Shown: positions 1 to 7,419, numbered from the stretch's first letter. The stretch is DNA of 17,597 nt from an uncultured Clostridia bacterium (GCA_944369635.1 CALVXL010000074.1:1-17597), one strand, 5' to 3'. Numbers and translations: made by a program. The notes: generated by a model not told the origin, from the sequence alone.

Positions 1-83
1 ATACCGTCACGCGAGCATTTTCTTTTGAATCTTCTCAATGCGCTGTCGATATTTTCGTTTTCACCTACGCGAACCGTTGACAT
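1..83 (-). CDS. rpsU: 30S ribosomal protein bS21 (5' part only)
   Basis: The reading frame starts at the ATG at 83-81 and runs off the left edge, so only 27 codons are visible. The peptide begins MSTVRVGENENIDSALRRF and continues with a basic KRKCSRDG stretch. This is the characteristic N-terminus of bS21, a small, very basic protein of the 30S subunit that helps initiation near the anti-Shine-Dalgarno region of 16S rRNA. An AAAGGAGG ribosome binding site sits at 98-91, seven bases before the start. It follows the HIT gene on the same strand and has its own promoter at 162-134, so it is probably expressed both independently and by read-through. This place after prmA-rsmE-mtaB-HIT is usual in Clostridia. 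I am confident of the family despite the truncation; the C-terminal half lies outside the window. Confidence 0.93.
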   Translation of the reverse strand, partial: MSTVRVGENENIDSALRRFKRKCSRDG

Positions 84-133
84 TTACAACCCTCCTTTGC
101 CCGTTGGCGTTTACTCGGTTTTTCAACAGTCTT

Positions 134-162
134 ACTATATCAAAACGGCAAAAAAATGTCAA
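134..162 (-). promoter_or_regulatory. Sigma-A type promoter for rpsU
   Basis: On the minus strand a perfect -35 hexamer TTGACA (162-157) is separated by exactly 17 bases from TATAGT (139-134), one mismatch from the consensus -10. Transcription would start near 127, leaving a leader of about 40 bases before the rpsU ATG at 83. It lies in the AT-rich gap of about 200 bases (84-286) between the HIT gene and rpsU. I see no convincing intrinsic terminator in that gap. Confidence 0.8.
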
Positions 163-286
163 CGAATTTACAAGCATTTTTTCAAATTTCGCCAAAAAAA
201 CAGCGATTTTTCCCGCGAAAATACTCGAAAAAAGTCGCTTTGCGCGCAAAAGAAAATTAAAAGGAATTTAAGCGGCAATTTTTTCT

Positions 287-625
287 TTAAGCGGGGTTCC
301 ATTCCATTTTCTGCCCTGCAAGAATATGTATGTGCAGATGAAACACGCTTTGCCCCGCGTTGTCGCCCTGATTGATGACGAGCCTGTACCCGCCGTCCAG
401 TCCGAGTTTATCGGCGAGCGTAGGAATCGTTTTGAAACAATGCGCAAGCTGCGCCGCGTCTTCCTCGTTCATTTCGGAAAGCAGTTTAAAATGATTTTTC
501 GGAATGCACAGATAATGCCTTTTCGCCTTCGGGTCGATGTCCTTGATGATCATCATTTTGTCGTCTTCATAAACCTTTTCGGAAGGGATTTCTCCCTTTC
601 TGATCTTACAGAAAATACAATCCAT
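287..625 (-). CDS. hinT: HIT family (HinT-like) nucleotide-binding protein
   Basis: This 112-residue protein belongs to the histidine triad superfamily, HinT branch, whose members hydrolyse purine nucleoside phosphoramidates and aminoacyl-adenylates in the cytoplasm. The N-terminus MDCIFCKI carries the CxxC pair often seen in bacterial HinT. The C-terminus carries the triad H96-L-H98-I-H100, the middle histidine of the His-x-His-x-His set being the expected nucleophile. Length is normal for the family. It starts four bases after the stop of mtaB, and its GGAGGAA ribosome binding site overlaps the last mtaB codons, so the two are co-transcribed and probably translationally coupled. Its function beside RNA and ribosome modification genes is not obvious from sequence; the linkage is a common Clostridia arrangement. 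The physiological substrate is unknown. Confidence 0.92.
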   Translation of the reverse strand: MDCIFCKIRKGEIPSEKVYEDDKMMIIKDIDPKAKRHYLCIPKNHFKLLSEMNEEDAAQLAHCFKTIPTLADKLGLDGGYRLVINQGDNAGQSVFHLHIHILAGQKMEWNPA

Positions 626-628
626 ATT

Positions 629-1870
629 TTATTCCTCCTGAAATTTTTCACAAAGAACGCCGTCTTTGAACCTTTCCTTTATTATAACAGAAACTTCTTC
701 GTTCGGCAACGCCTCTTTCAAATATGCGCGGAGATAATTGCCCGTATAGCCTGCAAAATATCCGTCCGCCTGCTCTTCCACGACGACTTTCTCTGTTCTG
801 CCGAGATTTTTTTCTTCAAATCGCGCGCGGCATAGCTCCTTTTTTTTCATTAACCTTTCAAGCCGTTCCCGCTTGACTTCGGCGGGCAGATCGGACATTT
901 TATAAGCGAGCGTACCGCTCCGCGGCGAATAACAAAAACAATGGATATCGGAAAATTCCGCCCTGTCGACAAGGCGAAGCGTTTCTTCAAAGTTCTCCTC
1001 CGTTTCCGAAGGAAATCCCGCGATGATATCGGTGGTAATGCCGGCAAACGGAAAAAACGAACGGATAAGGCGCACCTTTTCGAGATATTCCTCGGCGGTG
1101 TAATGGCGGTTCATTTTTTTCAGCACCGCGTCGGAGCCCGACTGCAAAGAAAGGTGAAACTGCGGCGCAAAGTCTTTTAACAAAGCGAGTGCGGACAAAA
1201 ACTCTTCGTCCACAACGTTGACTTCCAGCGAACCGAGCCGCACGCGTTTATTTACGTCTTTCAATGCGAGCACGAGATCTTTCAGCTTTTTTCCGCGGTA
1301 ATCGTACGCGGAAAGGTTGATGCCGTTCAACACGATTTCGGCGGAAGAAAGGGCGCAGACTTCCCGCAGAACGCTTTCGGGCGAACGGGAACGCGTTCTG
1401 CCGCGCAGGTACGGGATAATGCAGTAGGAACAAAAATTATTGCAGCCGTCCTGCACCTTGATATAACTTCTCGCGCGGTCGGATAAAGGCGGCAACAGTT
1501 CTTCAAACTCCTTGTCTTCCAGAGAAAGCAAAATACCCCTCTCTTCCAGCATATCGGGGATTTTGCCCTTGCCGAACACCCCCGTGACGAGCTGCGCGTT
1601 CTTCTTTTCCGCAAAGGGCGCGGCGTTTTTCTGGCAGGCGCACCCCGTAAAGACGATTTTCGCGTTCGGATTGAGCTTTGCCGCGCGCGCCGCCGTCTGC
1701 CGCGATTTCTTTTCCGCTTCGGCGGTGACGGCGCAGGTATTTATGATATATAAGTCGGCGGGTTCGAGCTCTTCCGTCACTTCGTAGCCGCGCCCAATCA
1801 GATCGCGCACGATGGAATCGCTTTCCGAAGCGTTGACTTTACACCCCAACGTAAACACGCAAATTTTCAT
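629..1870 (-). CDS. mtaB: tRNA t6A37 methylthiotransferase MtaB
   Basis: This 413-residue radical SAM enzyme should convert N6-threonylcarbamoyladenosine at position 37 of ANN-decoding tRNAs to its 2-methylthio form (ms2t6A). The N-terminal methylthiotransferase domain starts with FTLGCKVN, which marks MtaB rather than MiaB or RimO. It supplies C10, C46 and C77 for the auxiliary iron-sulfur cluster. The radical SAM motif C143-NNF-C147-SY-C150 follows, and a C-terminal TRAM-like RNA-binding segment occupies about residues 355-413. Its ATG overlaps the rsmE stop by four bases (1870-1867), indicating translational coupling, and the HIT gene follows within four bases. Length is typical. The main alternatives, MiaB and RimO, are disfavoured by the N-terminal motif and by the prmA-rsmE-mtaB context. 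Confidence 0.95.
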   Translation of the reverse strand: MKICVFTLGCKVNASESDSIVRDLIGRGYEVTEELEPADLYIINTCAVTAEAEKKSRQTAARAAKLNPNAKIVFTGCACQKNAAPFAEKKNAQLVTGVFGKGKIPDMLEERGILLSLEDKEFEELLPPLSDRARSYIKVQDGCNNFCSYCIIPYLRGRTRSRSPESVLREVCALSSAEIVLNGINLSAYDYRGKKLKDLVLALKDVNKRVRLGSLEVNVVDEEFLSALALLKDFAPQFHLSLQSGSDAVLKKMNRHYTAEEYLEKVRLIRSFFPFAGITTDIIAGFPSETEENFEETLRLVDRAEFSDIHCFCYSPRSGTLAYKMSDLPAEVKRERLERLMKKKELCRARFEEKNLGRTEKVVVEEQADGYFAGYTGNYLRAYLKEALPNEEVSVIIKERFKDGVLCEKFQEE

Positions 1871-2574
1871 TTAAGTGCTCCGAGATTCCACATGATTACG
1901 GCAAGCGCCGCGACGGCGGCGGTATCCGCGCGCAAAATTCTTTTTCCGAAATACAGGCTTTCAAACCCTTTTTGCGCGGCGAGCGACGCCTCTTTTTCGG
2001 AAAACCCGCCCTCCGAGCCGATGACGACGGCGACGGAACCTTGAAGCAAAGAAAGATCCGCCGTAGTATTTTCGGCAAATTCGCAGGCGAAGAGCTTGTT
2101 TTTCACTCCCGCCACGCAATCGAGCGCGGAAGAAAAATCGTCGGCATATTCCACGCGCGGAGCGACGGAACGCCCGCACTGCTTTGCCGCTTCCGCCGAC
2201 ACTTTGTTGAGCCGAGCAAGCTTATTTTCGTTCATGTATGCCGAAGAAAAGTCCGAGCGGAACACGACGATTTTTTTCACGCCGAGTTCCACCGCCTTTT
2301 GCACGGAATACTCCGTCTTATCCCCTTTTAAATAGCCGCAGACAAGAATAACATCCTGTTTCGGCTCCTTATCGCAAAGGTTTTTGCCCGTCACGCGCAG
2401 GGTGAGAGCGTTTTTACCGACCTCCTCCACGACGGCGGGATATTCGTATTCCGTATGATCGCAAAGCACGACCTCGTCGCCCTTTTTGATGCGCAGAACG
2501 GACACGGCGTGCTTAAATTCTTCGCCGCCGAGCTCTACCTTTTCTTCTGCTTTGTCTATAAAAAATCTCTTCAT
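1867..2574 (-). CDS. rsmE: 16S rRNA (uracil-1498-N3)-methyltransferase RsmE
   Basis: RsmE methylates N3 of U1498 in the decoding region of 16S rRNA using AdoMet. I choose the ATG at 2574, giving 235 residues and the usual MKRFFID start; a longer frame from a GTG at 2601 would add nine residues inside prmA and lacks support. The N-terminal PUA-like domain covers about residues 1-70 and the SPOUT trefoil-knot domain the rest. Motifs seen are EAAKQCGR, IGSEGGFSEKE and FGKRILRADTAA, the last two forming the AdoMet-binding knot. The start overlaps the prmA stop as ATGA, and the 3' end overlaps the mtaB ATG, so expression is coupled along the operon. There is no good independent ribosome binding site, which fits coupling. 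Confidence 0.95.
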   Translation of the reverse strand: MKRFFIDKAEEKVELGGEEFKHAVSVLRIKKGDEVVLCDHTEYEYPAVVEEVGKNALTLRVTGKNLCDKEPKQDVILVCGYLKGDKTEYSVQKAVELGVKKIVVFRSDFSSAYMNENKLARLNKVSAEAAKQCGRSVAPRVEYADDFSSALDCVAGVKNKLFACEFAENTTADLSLLQGSVAVVIGSEGGFSEKEASLAAQKGFESLYFGKRILRADTAAVAALAVIMWNLGALK

Positions 2575-3497
2575 ATTTTTTTCATCGCAACGGCGACCCA
2601 CTCGCCTTTTTTCAGCGTTTCGACTTCGGCAAATCCCGCTTTTTTATATGCGTTTTTCACGAAATCTTCCTTGGTGTTCAAAATACCGCTCAGGATTATA
2701 ACGCCGTTATCGTTCAGATTTTTACCGATATCCTTGGAAAATCCGACGAGAATTTCCGCCATAATGTTTGCCAGAATGATATCGCCCTTGCACGTTTCGT
2801 CGTCGAGCAGGTTTTTCAGCTCCACCGAATAATTCTTTATCCGATTGAGCGCAGCATTGCCCTTTGCCGCGGCGACGGCGCATTCGTCGATATCGGTCAT
2901 TACGACGTTTTTCGCCCCTAAAAGCGACGCCGTAATCCCTAAAATCCCGCTTCCGCAACCGACGTCTATCACGGTATTTTCGGGGCGCATATATTTTTGC
3001 AGCAGTTCCACGCACATCGACGTCGTTTCGTTCTCGCCCGTGCCGAACGCCATAAAGGTATCGATCTTCACCACCGTTTCGCCCGCTTTCGGGGCATAGT
3101 CGAGCCACGCGGGACAAACGACGACTTTACCTATGTTAAAGGGGCGGAAGTGTTCTTTCCACGTTTCGATCCACGCGTCGCCCTCCACTTCCCGCAGTAC
3201 CGTTTCCAAAGAGCCGACGTTTACTTGCGCGTTTTCCTTGAGATCGCGGAGCGCGGAAAAAATCTTCGATTTTGTTTCCGTGTCGTCCGCCTTGACGTAG
3301 CCTTTGCAGAGCACTTCCGAAGGCTTAAGAAGTTTTTCGTCTATATAGTCCCACGTGCCGCGCTTGGCCTTGGAAAGGGCGATGACGTCGTTCACGTCGG
3401 AAATCGCCACGCCGTCCTCGGTAAATTGCCAGAAGATATCGGAAACGAGTTCGCTGCCGATAGACGTGGTATGCACGGTGATTTCGGTATATTTCAT
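2571..3497 (-). CDS. prmA: Ribosomal protein L11 methyltransferase PrmA
   Basis: PrmA trimethylates lysines and the N-terminus of ribosomal protein uL11. This 308-residue protein has the family layout: an N-terminal substrate-recognition domain (about 1-110), a linker containing EGDAWIETWKEHF, then a class I AdoMet-dependent fold. The latter has motif I DVGCGSG at 178-184, the acidic end of strand 2 (TDID, 201-204) and the post-I segment DIILANIMAEI. An oddity is GTGENETT (152-159), where relatives usually have His at the position occupied by Asn156. Translation starts at 3497 after a GGGAGA site. It heads the prmA-rsmE-mtaB-HIT operon, separated from dnaJ by a terminator and a structured leader, so it is likely transcribed independently of the heat-shock genes. 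Confidence 0.95.
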   Translation of the reverse strand: MKYTEITVHTTSIGSELVSDIFWQFTEDGVAISDVNDVIALSKAKRGTWDYIDEKLLKPSEVLCKGYVKADDTETKSKIFSALRDLKENAQVNVGSLETVLREVEGDAWIETWKEHFRPFNIGKVVVCPAWLDYAPKAGETVVKIDTFMAFGTGENETTSMCVELLQKYMRPENTVIDVGCGSGILGITASLLGAKNVVMTDIDECAVAAAKGNAALNRIKNYSVELKNLLDDETCKGDIILANIMAEILVGFSKDIGKNLNDNGVIILSGILNTKEDFVKNAYKKAGFAEVETLKKGEWVAVAMKKI

Positions 3498-3530
3498 GAT
3501 TTTTCTCCCGTAGTTTTATCTTTTCAAAGT

Positions 3531-3599
3531 GGCGCTTGATCGGCGCCGCAGCGAAACGGATCTGTTCCGTATCAATCGTAAGGCGCGCCAAAATGCGCC
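3531..3599 (-). promoter_or_regulatory. Structured leader upstream of prmA
   Basis: The 179-base space between the dnaJ terminator and prmA holds three small inverted repeats. On the plus strand the arms are GGCGC/GCGCC at 3582-3586 and 3595-3599, ACGGA/TCCGT at 3556-3560 and 3566-3570, and GGCGC/GCGCC at 3531-3535 and 3543-3547. The inner GC-rich arms can also pair with each other around the middle hairpin, so alternative folds exist. The last repeat lies about 20 bases upstream of the prmA ribosome binding site. A TTGACG at 3634-3629 on the minus strand could be a -35 element, but I see no good -10 partner. No U-tract follows the structures, so if they are regulatory the effect is more likely translational. 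It matches no riboswitch class I know. Confidence 0.35.
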
Positions 3600-3676
3600 G
3601 TATTTTTCAGTTTATCGCGTAAAAAGTCCGTCAATAAAATAATAACGCAACGTATGCGCATATTTCGCCATAACGC

Positions 3677-3718
3677 AAAAAAGCCGTGTACGGCTTTTTT
3701 ATCCCGTATCAATACGGG
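3677..3718 (-). terminator. Terminator after dnaJ, with a second hairpin over the stop codon
   Basis: A perfect 10-bp inverted repeat (AAAAAAGCCG, four-base loop, CGGCTTTTTT) at 3677-3700 forms an A/T-flanked GC stem typical of an intrinsic terminator, and its symmetry allows function in either direction. Immediately upstream in the transcript, at 3718-3703, CCCGTA-TTGA-TACGGG forms another perfect hairpin whose loop contains the dnaJ TGA stop codon. The pair closes the hrcA-grpE-dnaK-dnaJ operon and separates it from prmA. Confidence 0.85.
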
Positions 3719-4854
3719 TCTTTTCCGTACATGGCCTGCATGTTGTCGCGATAACGCTTCATTTTGTCGCATTGTTTTACATCGAGATTCGCATCGAAAT
3801 CTTCGATCATCTTCTTTTGCTCTCTCGTGAGTTTCGAAGGAATTTCCACGCTGACGACGATATAAAGATCGCCCGTACCCCTTACGCCGCGAATTCCCTT
3901 GCCGCGCACGCAGAAGATCTTGCCGTTCGGCGTGCCTTCGGGGATGGTATAAGTAAAGGTGTCGTCAATGGTGGGCACTTCCACCTTGCCGCCCAGCGCC
4001 GCCGTTTTATAGGAGATGGGCAGATCGACATACAAATCGAAGTTTTTGCGGCGGAAGATCTTGCTTTCCTCCACACGGAACACGACGATCAGATCGCCCG
4101 CTTCGCCGCCGTTCTTGCTCGCTTCGCCGTAGCCGCGCTTGCGCATATACGATCCCGTATCCGCGCCGGCGGGAATATTCAGCGTTACCTTTGTGGCGGT
4201 GCGAACATATCCCTTGCCCTTGCAATCGGGGCAAGCGTCCACGATTTTTTTACCCGTGCCGTGGCATTCGTCGCAGGCGCGTACGCTGACCGAACGGAAA
4301 AATCCGCTGTTGTTTACGTATTGAACCTGCCCCGTACCGCCGCACTTTTCGCATTTTTTATATGCCGTACCGTTTTTCGCGCCCGTGCCTTTACAGGAAG
4401 CGCACGGCTGATTACGGGTATAACTGATATCCTTGGTGCAGCCCTTCGCCGCGTCGAGAAAGCTGAGGGAAAGTTCAACGGTGATGTCCTCGCCTTGCGA
4501 CTTCGCCTGCGTACGCGTTCTCGAACCGCCGCCGAACGAACCGAAAATGTCGCCGAAAATATCTTCAAAACCGCCGAATCCCGAAAATCCGCCCGAACCG
4601 CCGTTGGAAAATCCGCCGAAACCGCCGCCCATGTTGGGGTGTTCGAGTTCGAAATCGTACTGCTTTCTGCGTTTTTTTTTGTTTAGCACTTCATTCGCCT
4701 CGTTGATCTCTTTAAATTTTTCCGCACACGACGGATCGTTCGGGTGCAGGTCGGGGTGATATTGTTTTACGAGTTTACGGTACGCGCTTTTGATCTCGTC
4801 CTGGCTCGCCGTTTTGGAAACCCCTAAAATTTCGTAATAATTCTTCGCTGCCAT
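3709..4854 (-). CDS. dnaJ: Chaperone DnaJ (type I Hsp40)
   Basis: DnaJ delivers unfolded substrates to DnaK and stimulates its ATPase. I choose the ATG at 4854 (MAAKNYYEILGV, 381 residues); an in-frame TTG at 4872 would add six untypical residues. The J domain (1-70) has HPD at 33-35. A Gly/Phe-rich linker follows at about 75-110. The four CxxCxGxG zinc motifs begin at C151, C168, C194 and C208, and the C-terminal substrate-binding domains complete a type I protein. The J-domain end reads NKKKRRKQYD and is encoded through a 9-A tract, where relatives have a less lysine-rich loop. The ribosome binding site (AGGGA, very close to the ATG) is weak, so translation may depend on upstream dnaK. It is the last gene of the CIRCE-controlled operon. 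Confidence 0.96.
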   Translation of the reverse strand: MAAKNYYEILGVSKTASQDEIKSAYRKLVKQYHPDLHPNDPSCAEKFKEINEANEVLNKKKRRKQYDFELEHPNMGGGFGGFSNGGSGGFSGFGGFEDIFGDIFGSFGGGSRTRTQAKSQGEDITVELSLSFLDAAKGCTKDISYTRNQPCASCKGTGAKNGTAYKKCEKCGGTGQVQYVNNSGFFRSVSVRACDECHGTGKKIVDACPDCKGKGYVRTATKVTLNIPAGADTGSYMRKRGYGEASKNGGEAGDLIVVFRVEESKIFRRKNFDLYVDLPISYKTAALGGKVEVPTIDDTFTYTIPEGTPNGKIFCVRGKGIRGVRGTGDLYIVVSVEIPSKLTREQKKMIEDFDANLDVKQCDKMKRYRDNMQAMYGKDPY

Positions 4855-4877
4855 AGTCCCTTTTTTATGCAAATACC

Positions 4878-4899
4878 GAAAGGCGGAAAACCGCCTTTC
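4878..4899 (-). other. Perfect hairpin between dnaK and dnaJ
   Basis: GAAAGGCGG (4878-4886) and CCGCCTTTC (4891-4899) form a perfect 9-bp stem with a four-base loop. There is no U-tract after it on either strand, so it is not a classical terminator. It lies 24 bases before the dnaJ ATG. It could protect the 3' end of a processed dnaK transcript or lower dnaJ expression relative to dnaK; both roles are inferences. Confidence 0.6.
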
Positions 4900-4954
4900 A
4901 GTACGCCTTTTCGTTTATGATTTATCTTTTGCGAAACTGTCGCTTTTTACGCGA

Positions 4955-6754
4955 TTACTGTTCGCCGCCCTGATGGAATTCGGTATCGCCGTTATCCTGC
5001 GGGTTCTGCTGCGCGCCCTGCGCGTTCTGATAAAGCTTCGTGAACACTTCCTGCGTGGAATTGGACAATTCTTCCGTCGCCTTTACGATACGGTCGTTGT
5101 CGTTGCTGTCCAGCTCTTCTTTCGCCTTCTTCACCGCTTCTTCCACTTTGGCTTTGTCCTCCGCGGAGATCTTGTCGCCGGAATCTTTCAACGTCTTTTC
5201 GATGGTGAAGATCAGCCCGTCGAGCTTGTTGCGGTTTTCAACGGCTTCCTTCCTCTTCTTGTCCTCCGCTTCGTACTGCTGCGCTTCTTTCACAGCCCTG
5301 TCGATATCCGCTTCCGAAAGGTTTGTCGAGGAAGTGATGGTGATGTTCTGCGATTTGCCCGTGCCGAGGTCTTTAGCCGAAACGTTCACGATACCGTTTG
5401 CGTCAATATCGAAAGTAACTTCGATCTGCGGAACGCCGCGCGGTGCGGGAGCGATGCCGGTAAGTTCAAACCTGCCGAGCGTCTTATTGTCTTTCGCGAA
5501 TTCCCTTTCGCCCTGCAGAATGTGAATGTCGACCTGCGTCTGGTTATCCTGCGCCGTCGAGAACACCTGCGACTTTTTGACAGGGATCGTGGTATTTCTT
5601 TCAATGAGTTTGGTGCTTACGCCGCCGAGGGTTTCGATCCCCAGCGAAAGCGGCATAACGTCGAGCAGCAGAACGTCTTTGACTTCGCCGCTTAAAACGC
5701 CGCCCTGGATCGCCGCGCCGATCGCGACGCATTCATCGGGGTTGATGCCCTTGAACGGTTCTTTGCCGGTGATCTTTCTCACTTCGTCCACAACGGCGGG
5801 GATACGCGTCGAGCCGCCGACCAGAATGACTTTTTCGATGTCGCTGTACGAAACTTTCGCGTCCGCCATCGCCTTTTTCAAAGGCTCGATGGTCGCTTCC
5901 ACGAGGTCTTTCGTAAGCGCGTCGAATTTCTGTCTGGTGAGGTCTACGTCGAGGTGTTTCGGACCCGTCGCGTCCGCCGTGATGAACGGCAGATTGATGT
6001 TGGTCTTTGTCACGCCGGAAAGTTCGATCTTCGCCTTTTCCGCCGCTTCCTTCAGTCTCTGCATCGCCAGCTTATCGCCAGAAAGGTCGATGCCCTCTTT
6101 CGCCTTGAATTCGGAAATCAGATAATCCATGATGCGTTTATCGAAGTCGTCGCCGCCGAGCATGTTGTTGCCGTTGGTCGCAAGCACTTCGAATACGCCG
6201 TCGCCGATCTCCATGATGGAGACATCGAACGTGCCGCCGCCAAGGTCGTAAATGATGACCTTCTGGCTCTTGCCTTCTTTATCGAGCCCGTACGCCAAAG
6301 CCGCCGCGGTCGGTTCATTGATGATACGAAGCACGTTGAGCCCCGCAATCTTGCCCGCGTCCTTGGTCGCCTGTCTCTGGCTGTCGGTAAAATATGCCGG
6401 GCAGGTGATAACGGCGTCCGTCACCGTGCCGCCGAGATAACTTTCCGCATCCTTTTTCAGTTTGGAAAGAATCATAGCGGAAATTTCCTGCGGGGTGTAA
6501 GATTTGCCGTCGATCGTGACTTTATAATCCGACCCCATATGTCTTTTGATGGAAGACACCGTTCTGTCCGCATTCGCAACCGCCTGACGTTTTGCGACCT
6601 GACCGACGAGTCTTTCGCCGTCCTTCTGAAAACCTACGACCGACGGAGTGGTTCTGTTCCCTTCCGCGTTCGTTATTACAACGGGTTCGCCGTTTTCCAT
6701 AACGGCTACGCACGAGTTTGTCGTTCCCAAATCAATACCGATAGTTTTTCCCAT
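4955..6754 (-). CDS. dnaK: Chaperone DnaK (Hsp70)
   Basis: DnaK is the cytoplasmic Hsp70 that binds and releases exposed hydrophobic peptides in an ATP-driven cycle with DnaJ and GrpE. The 599-residue protein has the phosphate-1 motif IGIDLGTTNSCVAV at its N-terminus, YDLGGGTFDVSI, and the signature VILVGGSTRIPAV in the nucleotide-binding domain. The interdomain linker DVLLLDVMPLSLGIE leads to the substrate-binding domain, and a charged helical lid precedes a glutamine- and asparagine-rich tail ending EFHQGGEQ. Length is slightly short, mainly in the tail. A GGAG ribosome binding site precedes the ATG at 6754. It lies between grpE and dnaJ, with hairpins in both flanking gaps. Confidence 0.98.
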   Translation of the reverse strand: MGKTIGIDLGTTNSCVAVMENGEPVVITNAEGNRTTPSVVGFQKDGERLVGQVAKRQAVANADRTVSSIKRHMGSDYKVTIDGKSYTPQEISAMILSKLKKDAESYLGGTVTDAVITCPAYFTDSQRQATKDAGKIAGLNVLRIINEPTAAALAYGLDKEGKSQKVIIYDLGGGTFDVSIMEIGDGVFEVLATNGNNMLGGDDFDKRIMDYLISEFKAKEGIDLSGDKLAMQRLKEAAEKAKIELSGVTKTNINLPFITADATGPKHLDVDLTRQKFDALTKDLVEATIEPLKKAMADAKVSYSDIEKVILVGGSTRIPAVVDEVRKITGKEPFKGINPDECVAIGAAIQGGVLSGEVKDVLLLDVMPLSLGIETLGGVSTKLIERNTTIPVKKSQVFSTAQDNQTQVDIHILQGEREFAKDNKTLGRFELTGIAPAPRGVPQIEVTFDIDANGIVNVSAKDLGTGKSQNITITSSTNLSEADIDRAVKEAQQYEAEDKKRKEAVENRNKLDGLIFTIEKTLKDSGDKISAEDKAKVEEAVKKAKEELDSNDNDRIVKATEELSNSTQEVFTKLYQNAQGAQQNPQDNGDTEFHQGGEQ

Positions 6755-6781
6755 AATTTTATTCTCCTTTATTTATGAATT

Positions 6782-6796
6782 TCGGCACAATGCCGA
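6782..6796 (-). other. Small hairpin in the grpE-dnaK gap (proximal to dnaK)
   Basis: CGGCA and TGCCG (6783-6787 and 6791-6795) form a perfect stem with a three-base loop, extendable by one T-A pair. It lies about 30 bases before the dnaK ATG, just ahead of the ribosome binding site region. No U-tract follows. A role in transcript processing or stability is possible but not shown. Confidence 0.4.
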
Positions 6797-6820
6797 GTGG
6801 TGTATTTTGATTTATGATCA

Positions 6821-6836
6821 CCGCTTTCGCAAGCGG
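6821..6836 (-). other. Small hairpin just after grpE
   Basis: CCGCTT (6821-6826) and AAGCGG (6831-6836) form a perfect 6-bp stem with a four-base loop, seven bases after the grpE stop. The minus-strand transcript continues with an AU-rich stretch but no U-run, so full termination is unlikely. It may cap a grpE-proximal processed transcript. Confidence 0.45.
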
Positions 6837-6843
6837 AAATTTT

Positions 6844-7419
6844 CTACTTTGTCACGCTGACCTTTGCATAGCGGATTACCTTTTCGCCCATCTTATAGCC
6901 TTTCTGGAACACCGCTTTCACTCGGTCGGCTTCTTCGCCCTCTCCCGCTTCCGCCTGCATGACGGCTTCGCAGAAGTTGGGATCGAACTTTTCACCCACG
7001 GGGTTAATCTCCGTGACGCCCTGCCCTTCCAGCATTTCCGTGAAACTTCTCAATATCATGGAAACGCCTTCCTTGGTCTTTTCGTCCAGCTCCATGGCGA
7101 GCGCGCGTTCGAGATTGTCGCCCACGCTCAACACCTTGAGCAGAATTTCCTTTTTTCCGTCGCCGTACGCTTCCCGATAGAGGTTGGCGTTGCGCTTTTT
7201 ATAATTATCGAACTCCGCGACCGAACGCATCCATTTATCCTTATATTCTTCGGTCTTGTCGTTTTCTTTCAGCGTTGCGACTTCCTTTTTTAACTCTTCG
7301 ATGACCTTTGCGGCCTCTTCCGCCGTCAGCGCGGATTCCTTTTCCGCTTCTTCGGCGGGAACCTTTTCTTCGGAATTTTCCGCAACGGTCGTTTCTTCTA
7401 TTTTCTTATCCTCTTTCAT
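6844..7419 (-). CDS. grpE: Nucleotide exchange factor GrpE
   Basis: GrpE is the dimeric exchange factor that removes ADP from DnaK and acts as a thermosensor of the chaperone cycle. The 191-residue protein has an acidic, low-complexity N-terminus (about 1-45), a long helical coiled-coil segment, and the C-terminal beta domain. The latter carries the family-typical stretch GVTEINPVGEKFDP followed by EAVMQ and a C-terminal GYKMGEKVIRYAKVSV. SVGDNLERAL is the usual conserved helix. It starts nine bases after hrcA, with AGGA upstream as a modest ribosome binding site, and is separated from dnaK by 89 bases holding two hairpins. Length and order are normal for Firmicutes. Confidence 0.97.
   Translation of the reverse strand: MKEDKKIEETTVAENSEEKVPAEEAEKESALTAEEAAKVIEELKKEVATLKENDKTEEYKDKWMRSVAEFDNYKKRNANLYREAYGDGKKEILLKVLSVGDNLERALAMELDEKTKEGVSMILRSFTEMLEGQGVTEINPVGEKFDPNFCEAVMQAEAGEGEEADRVKAVFQKGYKMGEKVIRYAKVSVTK

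Noticed and set aside
25..375. Plus-strand frame of 116 codons at the left edge
   Set aside because: It crosses the antisense of rpsU, the rpsU promoter and the end of the HIT gene; composition is non-coding.
1867..2601. RsmE start at the GTG at 2601
   Set aside because: The nine extra residues overlap prmA and do not resemble the family; MKRFFID from 2574 does, and it gives the ATGA overlap.
3572..3772. Short minus-strand frame between dnaJ and prmA, ending in KLKNTAHFGAPYD
   Set aside because: It starts inside dnaJ, crosses the terminator, and its internal ATG near 3660 has no ribosome binding site. The region is better explained as an untranslated leader.
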